Below the pieces are notes generated by a model. It had not been told where the DNA came from and made no database searches. It saw only the letters and a program-made list of their open reading frames with translations. From assembly GCA_017482345.1 (NCBI GenBank), contig JAFUNB010000007.1, forward strand, positions 32,710 through 96,709: DNA of 64,000 bases, in the 5' to 3' direction. The position numbers were made by a program, and so were the translations under genes. Below, in pieces: positions 1 to 8,157 of this stretch; position 1 is the stretch's first letter, and each line of letters starts with the position of its first letter. Source of the DNA: Oscillibacter sp. GTDB taxonomy: Bacteria > Bacillota > Clostridia > Oscillospirales > Oscillospiraceae.

Positions 1-1115
1 TTCAATCCCGCCTTCTGGGCGGCGCCGCCCTCCTCCACGGAGTAGACGAACACGCCGCTGGTGATGTCGTAGCGGTACTGGGCGGCCATCTGCTCGGTCA
101 TGGTGCCGCCGGTGATGGCGAGATAGGGCTTATTGGTGATGTAGCCGTTCGTCATGATGTCCTGGATCATGGCGAACACATCGTTGATGGGGATGGCGAA
201 GCCCAGGCCCTCCACGGATGCGCCGGAGCCGGAGGAGGAGTATTTGGCGGACACGATGCCCACCACCTCGCCGTACTGGTTGAACAGGGGGCCGCCGGAG
301 TTGCCGGAGTTGATGGAGGCGTCGGTCTGGATCATGTTGAAGGGAGTGCCGTCCACGTTGATGGCCCGGTTCACGCTGGAGACCATGCCGCCGCTCATGG
401 AGAAGGTCAGCTCGCCCAGGGGGTTGCCGATGGCCAGCACATGGTCGCCCACGTTCAGGGTGTCGCTGTCGCCCAAAGTGACCGCCTGCAGGCCCTCGGC
501 CTCCACCTTGATGACGGCGATGTCGTAATCCTCGTCGCCGCCCACGTATTTGGCCTCGTACTCGTCGCCGTTATACATGGTGACCTTCACGGTCTCGGCG
601 GACTCCACTACGTGGTAGTTGGTGACGATATAGCCGTTTTCCGTCAGCACGAAGCCGGAGCCGGAGGAGGCGGTCTGCACCGGCTGGCCGAAGAAGTTGG
701 TGCCGGCGGTGCCGGTGACGTTGATGGAGACGGCGGTGTTGACGCCCACGGCGTACACCTCCGCGTCGCTCATGGCGGTCTGGCCGTCCACGGTCTTGAC
801 GACCACCTCGGTGGCGGGGCGGGCGGTGACGGCCACCTCACTGGTGCCGATGCTGCCCTTTGCCATGCCCCAGGCCACGCCGCCGCCCACAGCGCCGCCC
901 AGCAGGGCGCACACCAGCGCCAGCGCCGCGATCTTCAGACCGGTGCGCTTCTTTTTCGTCTTGGCGGGCTTCATCTCCTGCACAGGGGGCTGGTAATAGC
1001 TGTAGCTCTGGCAGTGGGGGGCGGGCTCGCCGCCGCTGCGGGCGTCATAGCGCTGGCCCGGCTGGTCGCCGCCCTTTTCATATGTGTAATGGTAATTGTT
1101 CTCGTCGTTATACAT
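1..1115 (-). CDS. htrA: HtrA-family membrane-anchored serine protease, C-terminus cut by window
   Basis: Degrades misfolded envelope proteins. Reading leftwards from the ATG at 1115 (AGGAGGAA ribosome site), an about 58-residue cytoplasmic tail rich in Tyr/Gln/Pro and a Lys-rich stop (KTKKKR) precede one membrane span at about 60-84. The trypsin-like domain follows with the triad visible: His about 168 (TNYHVV), Asp about 198 (DYDIAV) and Ser about 273 (GNSGGPL). Two further markers, SGSGF before the His and GLGFAIP near the end, are typical of DegP/HtrA. The PDZ domain begins just before the window edge and its remainder is outside. The first 371 codons are present. The fold and role are established for the family; the substrate is unknown. 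Confidence 0.95.
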   Translation of the reverse strand, partial: MYNDENNYHYTYEKGGDQPGQRYDARSGGEPAPHCQSYSYYQPPVQEMKPAKTKKKRTGLKIAALALVCALLGGAVGGGVAWGMAKGSIGTSEVAVTARPATEVVVKTVDGQTAMSDAEVYAVGVNTAVSINVTGTAGTNFFGQPVQTASSGSGFVLTENGYIVTNYHVVESAETVKVTMYNGDEYEAKYVGGDEDYDIAVIKVEAEGLQAVTLGDSDTLNVGDHVLAIGNPLGELTFSMSGGMVSSVNRAINVDGTPFNMIQTDASINSGNSGGPLFNQYGEVVGIVSAKYSSSGSGASVEGLGFAIPINDVFAMIQDIMTNGYITNKPYLAITGGTMTEQMAAQYRYDITSGVFVYSVEEGGAAQKAGL

Positions 1116-1138
1116 AAATCTTCCTCCTGTTTGATTTA

Positions 1139-1147
1139 ATCATAGCA
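1139..1147 (-). promoter_or_regulatory. Extended -10 promoter for htrA, with nearby palindrome
   Basis: On the minus strand TG-C-TATGAT lies 24 bases before the htrA start; no good -35 is visible, as expected for an extended -10. About 30 bp further upstream (1170-1189) an inverted repeat AGAAATT-6 bp-AATTTCT could be an operator for a stress regulator; that is inference. Confidence 0.5.
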
Positions 1148-1304
1148 GGCGTTTGTGTCCAATCTATGAAGAAATTTCGTCGAATTTCTGAATGTTTTTC
1201 CGGTCTCCTCCGGTATGACTGCAGTATAGCGGAGAAGGCTTAAAGAAAGCTGAAAGAGTTTTGAATTGTTTGTGAATCCCGCTATTCTCCTCTGCAGTAA
1301 CTTA

Positions 1305-1313
1305 TGTTAAAAT
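1305..1313 (+). promoter_or_regulatory. Extended -10 promoter for the FAD oxidoreductase
   Basis: TG-T-TAAAAT ends 32 bases before the TTG start of the downstream gene; no clear -35. Confidence 0.5.
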
Positions 1314-1345
1314 AGCGGTATCTATCCGAAAAGGAGTTTACTGCC

Positions 1346-2950
1346 TTGCTGAAGATCGAAAACATCAAGCTGGAGCCGGGCCATGACGTCAGCGCCCTGT
1401 TCTCCGAGGTCTCACATATTTTAAAATTGAAGGAGAAGGACAAGTTCTCCCTGAAGATCCTCCGCCGCAGCATCGACGCCCGGGAGGACGTGAAGATGGT
1501 CTACACCGTGGAGGTGGAGGTGCGGGACGAGGATACCGTGTTGAAGCGCTGCCGCAGCAAGAAGGTCAGCCGCAGCCAGCGGAAGCTGGGCTATCTGCTG
1601 CCCTCTCCCATGGACGCGCCGGAGGTGCCCCCCGTGGTGGTGGGCGCGGGCCCTGCGGGCCTGTTCGCCGCGCTGGTGCTGGCCCGGGCGGGCTTACGCC
1701 CTATTCTACTGGAACGGGGCCGAAAAGTCGAGGACAGAAAGAACGACGTGGAGAGCTTCTGGGCCACCGGCGTGCTGGATACCCGTTCCAATGTCCAGTT
1801 CGGTGAGGGCGGCGCAGGCGCCTTCTCCGACGGCAAGCTGAACACCGGCACGAAGGACGTCCGCCACCGCTTCATTCTGGAGCAGCTGGTGTCCTGCGGC
1901 GCGCCGGAGGACATTCTGATCGACGCCAAGCCCCATGTGGGCACGGATTATCTCCACATCGCCCTGGTGAATCTGCGGCAGGAGCTGCTCTCTCTGGGGG
2001 CGGACATCCGCTTCGAGAGCCAGATGACGGACATCACTGTGGAAAACGGACGGCTGACGGCCCTGACCGTGGAGGGGCCGGAGGGCGTGTACTCCCTCCC
2101 CTGCCGCCATGTGATCCTCTGCCCCGGCCACTCGGCACGGGACACCTTCGCCATGCTGTATGAGCGTTCTGTGCCCATGGAGGCCAAGCCCTTCGCCGTG
2201 GGCGTGCGCATTGAGCACCGCCAGAGCGACTGCGACGCGGCCCAGTACAAGCAGTACGCCTCCTGCCCCGGTCTCCCCGCCTCCACCTATAAGCTGTCCT
2301 GCCACTTAGAGGACGGCCGGGCGGCCTACTCCTTCTGCGTCTGCCCCGGCGGCACCGTGGTGGCCGCCGCCAGCGAGGCGGGACGGGTCTGCACCAACGG
2401 CATGAGCGAGTTCGCCCGGGATAAGGAGAACATCAACGGCGCGTTCTTGGTTAACGTAACGCCGGAAGATTTCGGCGGCGAGTACGACCCGTTGGCGGGC
2501 ATCGCCTTCCAGCGGAGCTTAGAGGAGGCCGCCTACGTTTTGGGCGGCGGAAACTACCGGGCCCCCGCCCAGCGGGTGGAGGATTTTCTTGCCGGACGGC
2601 CCTCCCAGGGCCCCGGCCGGGTACAGCCCAGCTACCGCCCCGGCGTCAAGTGGGTGGACCTCCACGACTGTCTGCCGGACTTCATTACGGAAACTTTGGA
2701 GGGCGCTTTGCCCATCCTGGGCCGGAAATTGGCCGGATATGACCACCCGGACGCGGTGATGACGGCGGTGGAGAGCCGCTCCTCCTCTCCGGTCCGCATC
2801 CCCCGGGACGAGACGTATCAGTCCGCCTTCCGGGGCCTGTATCCCTGCGGCGAGGGCGCCGGCTACGCCGGCGGCATCCTGTCCGCGGCGGCGGACGGCA
2901 TGAAGACCGCCGAGAAGGTCTGCGACGCCATCCGCGAATCGTTGACATAA
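1346..2950 (+). CDS. COG2509-type FAD-dependent oxidoreductase
   Basis: A 534-residue flavoprotein. An N-terminal domain of about 90 residues precedes the dinucleotide-binding Rossmann motif GAGPAGLF (about 100-107); the FAD-family second motif FGEGGAGAFSDGK and a C-terminal GEGAGYAGGI motif complete the FAD site. This architecture matches the uncharacterised FAD-dependent dehydrogenase family COG2509; the electron acceptor and substrate are not known. The start is TTG, supported by AAGGAG nine bases upstream and no better ATG. The next gene follows after 25 bases, suggesting co-transcription. Confidence 0.85.
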   Translation: MLKIENIKLEPGHDVSALFSEVSHILKLKEKDKFSLKILRRSIDAREDVKMVYTVEVEVRDEDTVLKRCRSKKVSRSQRKLGYLLPSPMDAPEVPPVVVGAGPAGLFAALVLARAGLRPILLERGRKVEDRKNDVESFWATGVLDTRSNVQFGEGGAGAFSDGKLNTGTKDVRHRFILEQLVSCGAPEDILIDAKPHVGTDYLHIALVNLRQELLSLGADIRFESQMTDITVENGRLTALTVEGPEGVYSLPCRHVILCPGHSARDTFAMLYERSVPMEAKPFAVGVRIEHRQSDCDAAQYKQYASCPGLPASTYKLSCHLEDGRAAYSFCVCPGGTVVAAASEAGRVCTNGMSEFARDKENINGAFLVNVTPEDFGGEYDPLAGIAFQRSLEEAAYVLGGGNYRAPAQRVEDFLAGRPSQGPGRVQPSYRPGVKWVDLHDCLPDFITETLEGALPILGRKLAGYDHPDAVMTAVESRSSSPVRIPRDETYQSAFRGLYPCGEGAGYAGGILSAAADGMKTAEKVCDAIRESLT

Positions 2951-2975
2951 TATTTTATCGAGAGGAGGTCTTCCC

Positions 2976-3695
2976 GTGAGACGGAGCATCCAGCGCACGT
3001 TGTTTCTGGCCGTTTCCCTTCTGGCGGTGGTCCTGGCCATGGCCGCGCCCCGGGCGCAAACCGAGCCGTGGAACATGCTGGCGGAGCGGGAGGGCACCTA
3101 CCTGCAATGCACGCGGCCGGACAGTCCCTACGGGGAGGTCCTGCACTTTCTGGTGCTGGACGAGGCCGGCGCAAACGGGCAGTTTTTCGGCCTGTACGGC
3201 GCCGGCACGGCGGGACTGGACGCTGTGGAAACCGGCGCCCGCCTGACTGTCACCACCCGGGGCACGCCCCACGACATCTGGCCCATCAGCTATGAGACCG
3301 TGAAGTGGAAGCAGACCGGGACGGCGGAGGACTGGCCGATGCCGGAGACCGTTCTGACCGAGCTGGCCGACCACGGCGTTTATCCTGCGGATTGCTGCGG
3401 CACCTATCTGGAGGCCGTTCGGGAGTCCGGCGGCGATCCCGTGAGTCTGGTGCTGCTGGACAGCCGCAACCCCGGTAATATTTTGGAGATTTCTCTGCGG
3501 GATGCGGCGCGTCCCCTTTCCGAAGAGCTGGACACCGGCGACCGGGTGGCGCTTGTTCTGGGCCCGCCGGGGGAAACCGGACTGCCCGGCGCGCAGGTTT
3601 TCCGGTGGTGCCGGATCGCGCCGCAGGACGGCTGGACGCCTCCTCCGGAGGTGCAGGACGCTCTGGCCCGCTTTGAACTGACCCTTTCGGATTAA
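2976..3695 (+). CDS. Secreted hypothetical protein
   Basis: 239 residues, GTG start behind AGGAGG. An N-terminal Arg-rich n-region and hydrophobic core (about residues 9-24) ending AAPRAQ looks like a signal peptide, so the mature protein is probably outside the membrane. There are no Lys-rich repeats, no lipobox and no recognised catalytic motif. The body is rich in short beta-type stretches with ordered phrases such as DTGDRVALVLG and ETGARLTV, reminiscent of small OB-like folds (see the protein at 45740-46237). It sits 25 bases after the flavoprotein and 11 before a dehydrogenase gene. Function unknown. Confidence 0.7.
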   Translation: MRRSIQRTLFLAVSLLAVVLAMAAPRAQTEPWNMLAEREGTYLQCTRPDSPYGEVLHFLVLDEAGANGQFFGLYGAGTAGLDAVETGARLTVTTRGTPHDIWPISYETVKWKQTGTAEDWPMPETVLTELADHGVYPADCCGTYLEAVRESGGDPVSLVLLDSRNPGNILEISLRDAARPLSEELDTGDRVALVLGPPGETGLPGAQVFRWCRIAPQDGWTPPPEVQDALARFELTLSD

Positions 3696-3706
3696 AGGAG
3701 GCATTT

Positions 3707-4672
3707 ATGCGGAATATCTGCGTTTGTCTGGAATTTCTGACGGAGGAGCGGTGCGCCGCCATTCGGAAGACGGCGGAATCGCTGGGCTTTTCCGTCCGGT
3801 TTTTCACCCTGGAGCAACAGGCGGAGGCGCTGGCCTTTGCGCCGGACTGTGAGGTGCTGTTCGCCCACGACCCGGAGCTGGTGCGGGCGGCGGCCAATTT
3901 GAACTGGTTCCACTGCGCCTGGGCGGGCGTGGACGCCTACTGCCGGGACGAGAGCCTGTTTGCCAATCCCGCCTGCCTCTTCACCAACAACCACAGCTAC
4001 GGCACCACCATCGCCGAGCACGTCATCCTGGTGACGCTGATGCTGCTGCGGCGGATGCCGGAGTACCAGTCCGCCATGGCGCGGAAGCACTGGCTGTCCC
4101 CCCTCCCCATCCGTTCCATCCGGGGCAGCCGGTTCACCCTGCTGGGCGCCGGCGACATCGGCCGCCACGTCGCCCGCCGTCTGCGGGCCATGGAGGCCGC
4201 AAGGGTGACGGCGGTCAGCCGCAGCGGGCGGCCCCAGCCGGACTTTGACGCGGTGGTGCCCATCACGAAGCTGGACGACATCCTGCCGGAGACGGACGTG
4301 CTCATCATGGCCCTGCCGGGCACGGCGGAGACCGCCGGTATTTTGAGCCGGGAACGCATGGCCCTTCTGCCGGAGGGCGCCTGCGTCATCAACGTGGGCC
4401 GGGGCGCCGCCATGGACCAGACCGCCCTTTGCGACGCATTGAACACCGGACACTTAGGCGGCGCGGCGCTGGACGTGATGGTGCCGGAGCCGCTGCCGGA
4501 GGACTCCCCCCTGTGGAGCGCGAAGAACCTCATTCTGACGCCCCATGTGTCCGGCAGTACGAATCTGCCCTATACCTGCGATTTGACGGTGGAGCTGTTC
4601 TGCCGGAATCTGCACCGCTACGCCGCCGGCGAGAGACTGGAGGGGCTTGTGGACCGGACGAGCGGATATTGA
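3707..4672 (+). CDS. D-isomer-specific 2-hydroxyacid dehydrogenase
   Basis: 321 residues; expected to interconvert a 2-keto acid and a D-2-hydroxy acid with NAD(P)H in the cytoplasm. The cofactor motif GAGDIG is at about 147-152. The catalytic residues are all in place: Arg about 232 (VGRGA), Glu about 261 (PEPLPEDSPLW) and His about 280 (TPHVSGS). Phrases around the active site resemble the GhrA/glyoxylate-hydroxypyruvate reductase branch, but the substrate cannot be told from sequence. The gene ends 14 bases before an iron-containing alcohol dehydrogenase, with which it may share a transcript. Confidence 0.88.
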   Translation: MRNICVCLEFLTEERCAAIRKTAESLGFSVRFFTLEQQAEALAFAPDCEVLFAHDPELVRAAANLNWFHCAWAGVDAYCRDESLFANPACLFTNNHSYGTTIAEHVILVTLMLLRRMPEYQSAMARKHWLSPLPIRSIRGSRFTLLGAGDIGRHVARRLRAMEAARVTAVSRSGRPQPDFDAVVPITKLDDILPETDVLIMALPGTAETAGILSRERMALLPEGACVINVGRGAAMDQTALCDALNTGHLGGAALDVMVPEPLPEDSPLWSAKNLILTPHVSGSTNLPYTCDLTVELFCRNLHRYAAGERLEGLVDRTSGY

Positions 4673-4686
4673 AAGGATGTGCCTGT

Positions 4687-5865
4687 ATGTTGAATTTTTC
4701 CTTCCACTGCCCTACCCTGTTCGCCTTCGGCGACGGCGAGGAACAGCGCACCGGTGAGCTGGTGCGGCGCTTCGGCGGCACGAAGGTGCTGCTGGTGTAC
4801 GGCGGCGGCTCCATCTTCAAAAACGGCGCCTATGACGACGCGGCGGCCAGCCTGAACAGGGCGGGCATCCCCTTTGTGGAATTGGGCGGCGTGCAGCCCA
4901 ACCCCCGCAGCGGCAAGGTGTACGAGGGCATCGGCCTCTGCCGCGCCGAGGGCGTGGACTTCGTTCTGGCGGTGGGCGGCGGCAGCGCCATCGACACCGC
5001 CAAGGCCATCGCCGTGGGCACCCTTTACGAAGGGGATTTCTGGGACTTTTACACCCACAAGGCGGCGGACAAGTCGCTGCCGGTGGGCGTGGTGCTGACC
5101 CTGTCCGCCACGGGCAGCGAGGCCTCTCCCTCCACGGTCATCACCCACGAGAACGGCGATTTGAAGTGGGGCAACGTCAAGACCGACGTGTACCGTCCCG
5201 TCTTCGCCGTCATGAATCCCCGCTACACCTGCTCCCTGCCCCCTTACCAGACCGCCTGCGGCGCCATGGATATGCTGTCCCACGTCATGGAGCGCTACTT
5301 CACCACCACCGACCATGTGGACGTGACGGACCGCATCTGCGAGGGTCTGATGCAGACCATCCTCTCCAACGCCCTGAAGGCCATGGAGAACCCCGACGAC
5401 TACAACGCCCGGGCGGAGCTGATGTGGTGCGGCACGCTGGCCCACAACAACCTCTGCGGCGTGGGCCGGGCCCAGGACTGGGCCAGCCACCAGATGAGCC
5501 ACGAGCTGTCCGCCCTGTATGACAGCGCCCACGGCGCCACGTTGTCCGTCATCACCCCGGCGTGGATGCAATACGTCCTGCACCGGGATCCCCAGCGGTT
5601 CGCCCAGTTCGCCGTGCGGGTGTTCGGCTGCCAGATGGACTTCCACCATCCGGAGCTGACGGCACAGGAGGGCATTGAACGGCTGAAGCACTGGATCCGC
5701 GCCATGGGTCTGCCCCTGACGCTGAAAGAGATCGGCGCGCTGCAGGACGACATTCCCGCCATGGTGGCCCACCGGATGAAGAAGCCCGGCGGCTTCCCCT
5801 TCGGCGGCTTCGCCCCCATCCACGAGACGGACATGGCCCTGATTTTGGAGCTGGCCGCCCGGTGA
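4687..5865 (+). CDS. Iron-containing alcohol dehydrogenase (butanol dehydrogenase type)
   Basis: 392 residues. The ATG at 4687 is chosen because AAAGGA lies just before it and MLNFSFHCPT matches the family N-terminus; the reading frame is open further upstream but overlaps the preceding gene. NAD-binding GGGSAIDTAKA, the ATGSEAS turn, the metal-binding GAMDMLSHVMERY stretch and the later SHELS...HGATLSV segment identify the YugJ/BdhA-like branch of the group III alcohol dehydrogenases, which reduce aldehydes with NAD(P)H. It follows a 2-hydroxyacid dehydrogenase by 14 bases; a joint role in fermentative redox balance is inference. Confidence 0.9.
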   Translation: MLNFSFHCPTLFAFGDGEEQRTGELVRRFGGTKVLLVYGGGSIFKNGAYDDAAASLNRAGIPFVELGGVQPNPRSGKVYEGIGLCRAEGVDFVLAVGGGSAIDTAKAIAVGTLYEGDFWDFYTHKAADKSLPVGVVLTLSATGSEASPSTVITHENGDLKWGNVKTDVYRPVFAVMNPRYTCSLPPYQTACGAMDMLSHVMERYFTTTDHVDVTDRICEGLMQTILSNALKAMENPDDYNARAELMWCGTLAHNNLCGVGRAQDWASHQMSHELSALYDSAHGATLSVITPAWMQYVLHRDPQRFAQFAVRVFGCQMDFHHPELTAQEGIERLKHWIRAMGLPLTLKEIGALQDDIPAMVAHRMKKPGGFPFGGFAPIHETDMALILELAAR

Positions 5866-5874
5866 GCGCAAAAA

Positions 5875-5900
5875 AGGCAGTCCCCCGAGAGGGACTGCCT
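5875..5900 (-). terminator. Intrinsic terminator, minus direction
   Basis: A 10-bp stem AGGCAGTCCC / GGGACTGCCT with a six-base loop. On the minus strand it is followed by TTTTTT; on the plus strand there is no T-run. It therefore ends a minus-strand transcript, for which the 19-codon gene at 5943-6002 is the only candidate. Confidence 0.75.
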
Positions 5901-5942
5901 GAAGACTCAGCCTGAAGGCCGGCAGGAACGGTTAACGCTCTA

Positions 5943-6002
5943 TTATCTGGTGACTGCCATGGCGCCGCCCAGAATGACAATGGAGAGCAGTGCGTACATC
6001 AT
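5943..6002 (-). CDS. 19-residue hydrophobic membrane peptide
   Basis: Reads MMYALLSIVILGGAMAVTR. GGAGGT sits seven bases before the first ATG, an extended -10 promoter lies 35 bases upstream, and a minus-strand terminator follows 43 bases after the stop. The peptide is one short transmembrane helix with a single C-terminal Arg. No family is recognised; possibilities include a small regulatory membrane peptide or a type I toxin-like peptide. The transcription signals support a real unit of about 160 nt, which could also act as an RNA. Confidence 0.55.
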   Translation of the reverse strand: MMYALLSIVILGGAMAVTR

Positions 6003-6036
6003 ACTTGGCACCTCCTTCTTTCTTGATGTTGTCTGT

Positions 6037-6045
6037 ATGATACCA
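6037..6045 (-). promoter_or_regulatory. Extended -10 promoter for the 19-residue peptide
   Basis: TG-G-TATCAT on the minus strand, 35 bases before the ATG. The same TGG-TATnAT form is used by the ridA and thioesterase promoters in this window. Confidence 0.5.
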
Positions 6046-6257
6046 CGGCGCTCCGAAAATGACATTCAACTTCTTGCTCACTTTCAGGAAATCGTTTAAC
6101 TCGCACAAATTTTCTGTTTTTGTCATGTATTTTCAAGCAAACAACCTGTAAACCGGAACATTTCCAGCTTCGGCAAATCGTTTGATTTTTCACAGGCAAA
6201 CGGCCGCCGGAGCAAACTTATAAAATCTTGCACTCTTTCCCTGAAGGAGGTTTATCC

Positions 6258-7139
6258 ATGCCTGATCAACAGAGCCAGCGCTTCGTCAAGCGGGAATTTC
6301 AGTCCGTCTTTACCGGGCATCCGCCCCGTCTTTTATACGTCAGCCACCGTCTGCCCAACCGCAACGAGCGGCCCCGCCTGCTCCACGCCCACGAAGGACT
6401 GACGGAGGTCATGCTGGTGCGCAGCGGCAGCGCCCGCTTTCTCATCGGCGACAAGCTCCACGACATCGGACCCGGCGATCTGATGGTGTGCAACAGCGGC
6501 GTGGTCCACGACGAGCTGTCCATCGCGCCGGACCTGGACATCTATTGCCTTGCCTGCGCGGGGCTGCGCCTGCCGGGACTGCGGGAGGAGGCCCTCATTC
6601 CCGACGACGCGGAGCCGGTGTGCAATGCCGGCGCGGAGGCGGAGGAGCTGTGCGCCCTGCTGGACATGGTGTACGCCCACCTCAGCGAGGACCGCCCCGG
6701 CTGCGAGCCCTTCTGCCACTTCGCCATGCTCAGCTTCCTGGGCCGGGTGCTGTACCTCTCCGGCAACGCCCCCAAGCGTCCGCCGGTGGAGACCGAAAAG
6801 ACGGCGCTGGGTCTGCGGGTGAAGGAGTATATCGACCAGCACTACATGGAGCAGCTGACGCTGCAGGCCATCGGCGAGGTGTTCCACGTCAGCCCCTACT
6901 ATCTGGCCCACGCCTTCAAGGAGACCTGCGGCTACCCGCCCCGGCAGTATCTGCTGCGCCGCCGCATCGGCGAGGCCCAGAACCTGCTGCTGAACACAGA
7001 CCTGCCCATCGCCCGCATTTCGGAAATGGTGGGCTACGAGACCCAGAACTATTTCGACCAGCAGTTCTCCAAGCACACCGGCATGGCCCCCCGCAAATTC
7101 CGCCAGACCTCCCGGGTGCAGGAGGAGGAAACGCCGTAA
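6258..7139 (+). CDS. AraC-family transcription regulator
   Basis: 293 residues. An N-terminal cupin-like sensor (about 35-110; LLHAHEGLTEVMLVRSGSARF... then DIGPGDLMVCNSG) is followed by two C-terminal helix-turn-helix units: LTLQAIGEVFHVSPYYLAHAFKE and the conserved end IARISEMVGYETQNYFDQQFSKHTG. The ATG at 6258 is preferred over an in-frame ATG 30 bases earlier because AAGGAGG is correctly spaced from it. It precedes a small membrane protein gene by 18 bases. The ligand is unknown; sugar-type cupin sensors are common in this family. Confidence 0.9.
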   Translation: MPDQQSQRFVKREFQSVFTGHPPRLLYVSHRLPNRNERPRLLHAHEGLTEVMLVRSGSARFLIGDKLHDIGPGDLMVCNSGVVHDELSIAPDLDIYCLACAGLRLPGLREEALIPDDAEPVCNAGAEAEELCALLDMVYAHLSEDRPGCEPFCHFAMLSFLGRVLYLSGNAPKRPPVETEKTALGLRVKEYIDQHYMEQLTLQAIGEVFHVSPYYLAHAFKETCGYPPRQYLLRRRIGEAQNLLLNTDLPIARISEMVGYETQNYFDQQFSKHTGMAPRKFRQTSRVQEEETP

Positions 7140-7157
7140 CCGGAAAGGAGACCGCCT

Positions 7158-7703
7158 ATGATGCGACCGTATCAGTTCATCGCCGGGCGCTCTCAGGACG
7201 CTCTGGGGCGCTACATCATCATCGCCGCCGTGGTGTTCGCCCTGGTGTGGCTGTATAACGCCTGGAAGCTGGGGAAGTTCAAGCGAAAATCCTCGGAAAA
7301 TCCCGCCGACAGCCGCCGGAGCAGAGCACTTCTGGCGCTGGGCCTGTGCGCCCTGCTGGCGGCGTCAGTTTATCTGGTGGGCTCCGGCTTTCAGCTCCGG
7401 ACCGATGTGTTCCTTGCGGATCATCTGGTGCCGCCCGGTCAGAGCGAAATGACCATCGTCGTCGGCGTTGCCAGCTCCGCCGGATACACCCGCGCCGTCA
7501 AGGACGTGTCCGAAGACCCTGCGGTCATGGTGCTGCAGTTCTATTCCGCCTTCGGCGGCATCAACGGCTCCATCGGAGAGGACCACCGCTTCGTTCTGGA
7601 GTTAGATCCCCGGTGCACGGAGATCTGCTTCGTCCGCGAGGACTACATCCAGCCGGTGCTTTATAAGGACGCAGCCTCCGGAGAGTGGCTGCAGGCGGAA
7701 TAA
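7158..7703 (+). CDS. Membrane protein of unknown function, two spans
   Basis: 181 residues, starting ATG ATG behind AAAGGAG. Two hydrophobic segments (about 20-38 and 54-73) flank a basic stretch (KFKRKSS...SRRSR); the remaining 105 residues are soluble, mixed alpha/beta in look, and probably outside. No family is recognised. It lies 18 bases after an AraC regulator and converges on another membrane protein/AraC pair (7761-9006), sharing the terminator between them. Confidence 0.6.
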   Translation: MMRPYQFIAGRSQDALGRYIIIAAVVFALVWLYNAWKLGKFKRKSSENPADSRRSRALLALGLCALLAASVYLVGSGFQLRTDVFLADHLVPPGQSEMTIVVGVASSAGYTRAVKDVSEDPAVMVLQFYSAFGGINGSIGEDHRFVLELDPRCTEICFVREDYIQPVLYKDAASGEWLQAE

Positions 7704-7726
7704 TCCCCCAGTTTTTCCCGTAAAAG

Positions 7727-7760
7727 AGCCGGAGCGCAAATCGCGCTCCGGCTTTTCGTT
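7727..7760. terminator. Bidirectional terminator
   Basis: 11-bp stem AGCCGGAGCGC / GCGCTCCGGCT with T-rich tails on both strands, between two convergent genes. Confidence 0.85.
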
Positions 7761-8141
7761 TTATTTGAGGCGCGGCCCGTAGTAGAGCATGAGGCCCACC
7801 ATCGCCAGAATGTAAAACACCCACGTAGCTTTTTTGACGATTTTGCCCAGATCCTCGTCGGAGATCCCTTCTTCATCCGGCCGCAGGGGCCGCGGGGGAT
7901 TCTCCTGTGCTTCGTCCTCCGGTTCATTTCCGTGTTTTTGCTTCACGAACCAGTACGCAATATAGGTAAAGGCGGCTGGCGAAAAACTCAAAAGAAGATC
8001 TTTGAGCAGCTGCGGTACAGTGATGGAAAATATACTGCTGTCAGAAAGGAGATAAAACGACACCAGACGCTCGATGCTTCGCATGGCACCAAGGCCCAGC
8101 AGGCCCCAAAACACCCTCCGCAGGTTTGCAGGTTTAAGCAT
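7761..8141 (-). CDS. Small membrane protein of unknown function
   Basis: 126 residues from the ATG at 8141; GGAGGG stands eight bases upstream, whereas a TTG six bases earlier would be too close to it. There are three hydrophobic segments: a first helix near residue 10, one near 45-63 and one at the C-terminus (WVFYILAMVGLMLYY). An acidic, proline-rich loop (NEPEDEAQENPPRPLRPDEE) links the last two. It begins 17 bases after the stop of an AraC gene, so the two are very likely co-transcribed. No family recognised. Confidence 0.6.
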   Translation of the reverse strand: MLKPANLRRVFWGLLGLGAMRSIERLVSFYLLSDSSIFSITVPQLLKDLLLSFSPAAFTYIAYWFVKQKHGNEPEDEAQENPPRPLRPDEEGISDEDLGKIVKKATWVFYILAMVGLMLYYGPRLK

Positions 8142-8157
8142 CAGCAAATCCCTCCAA

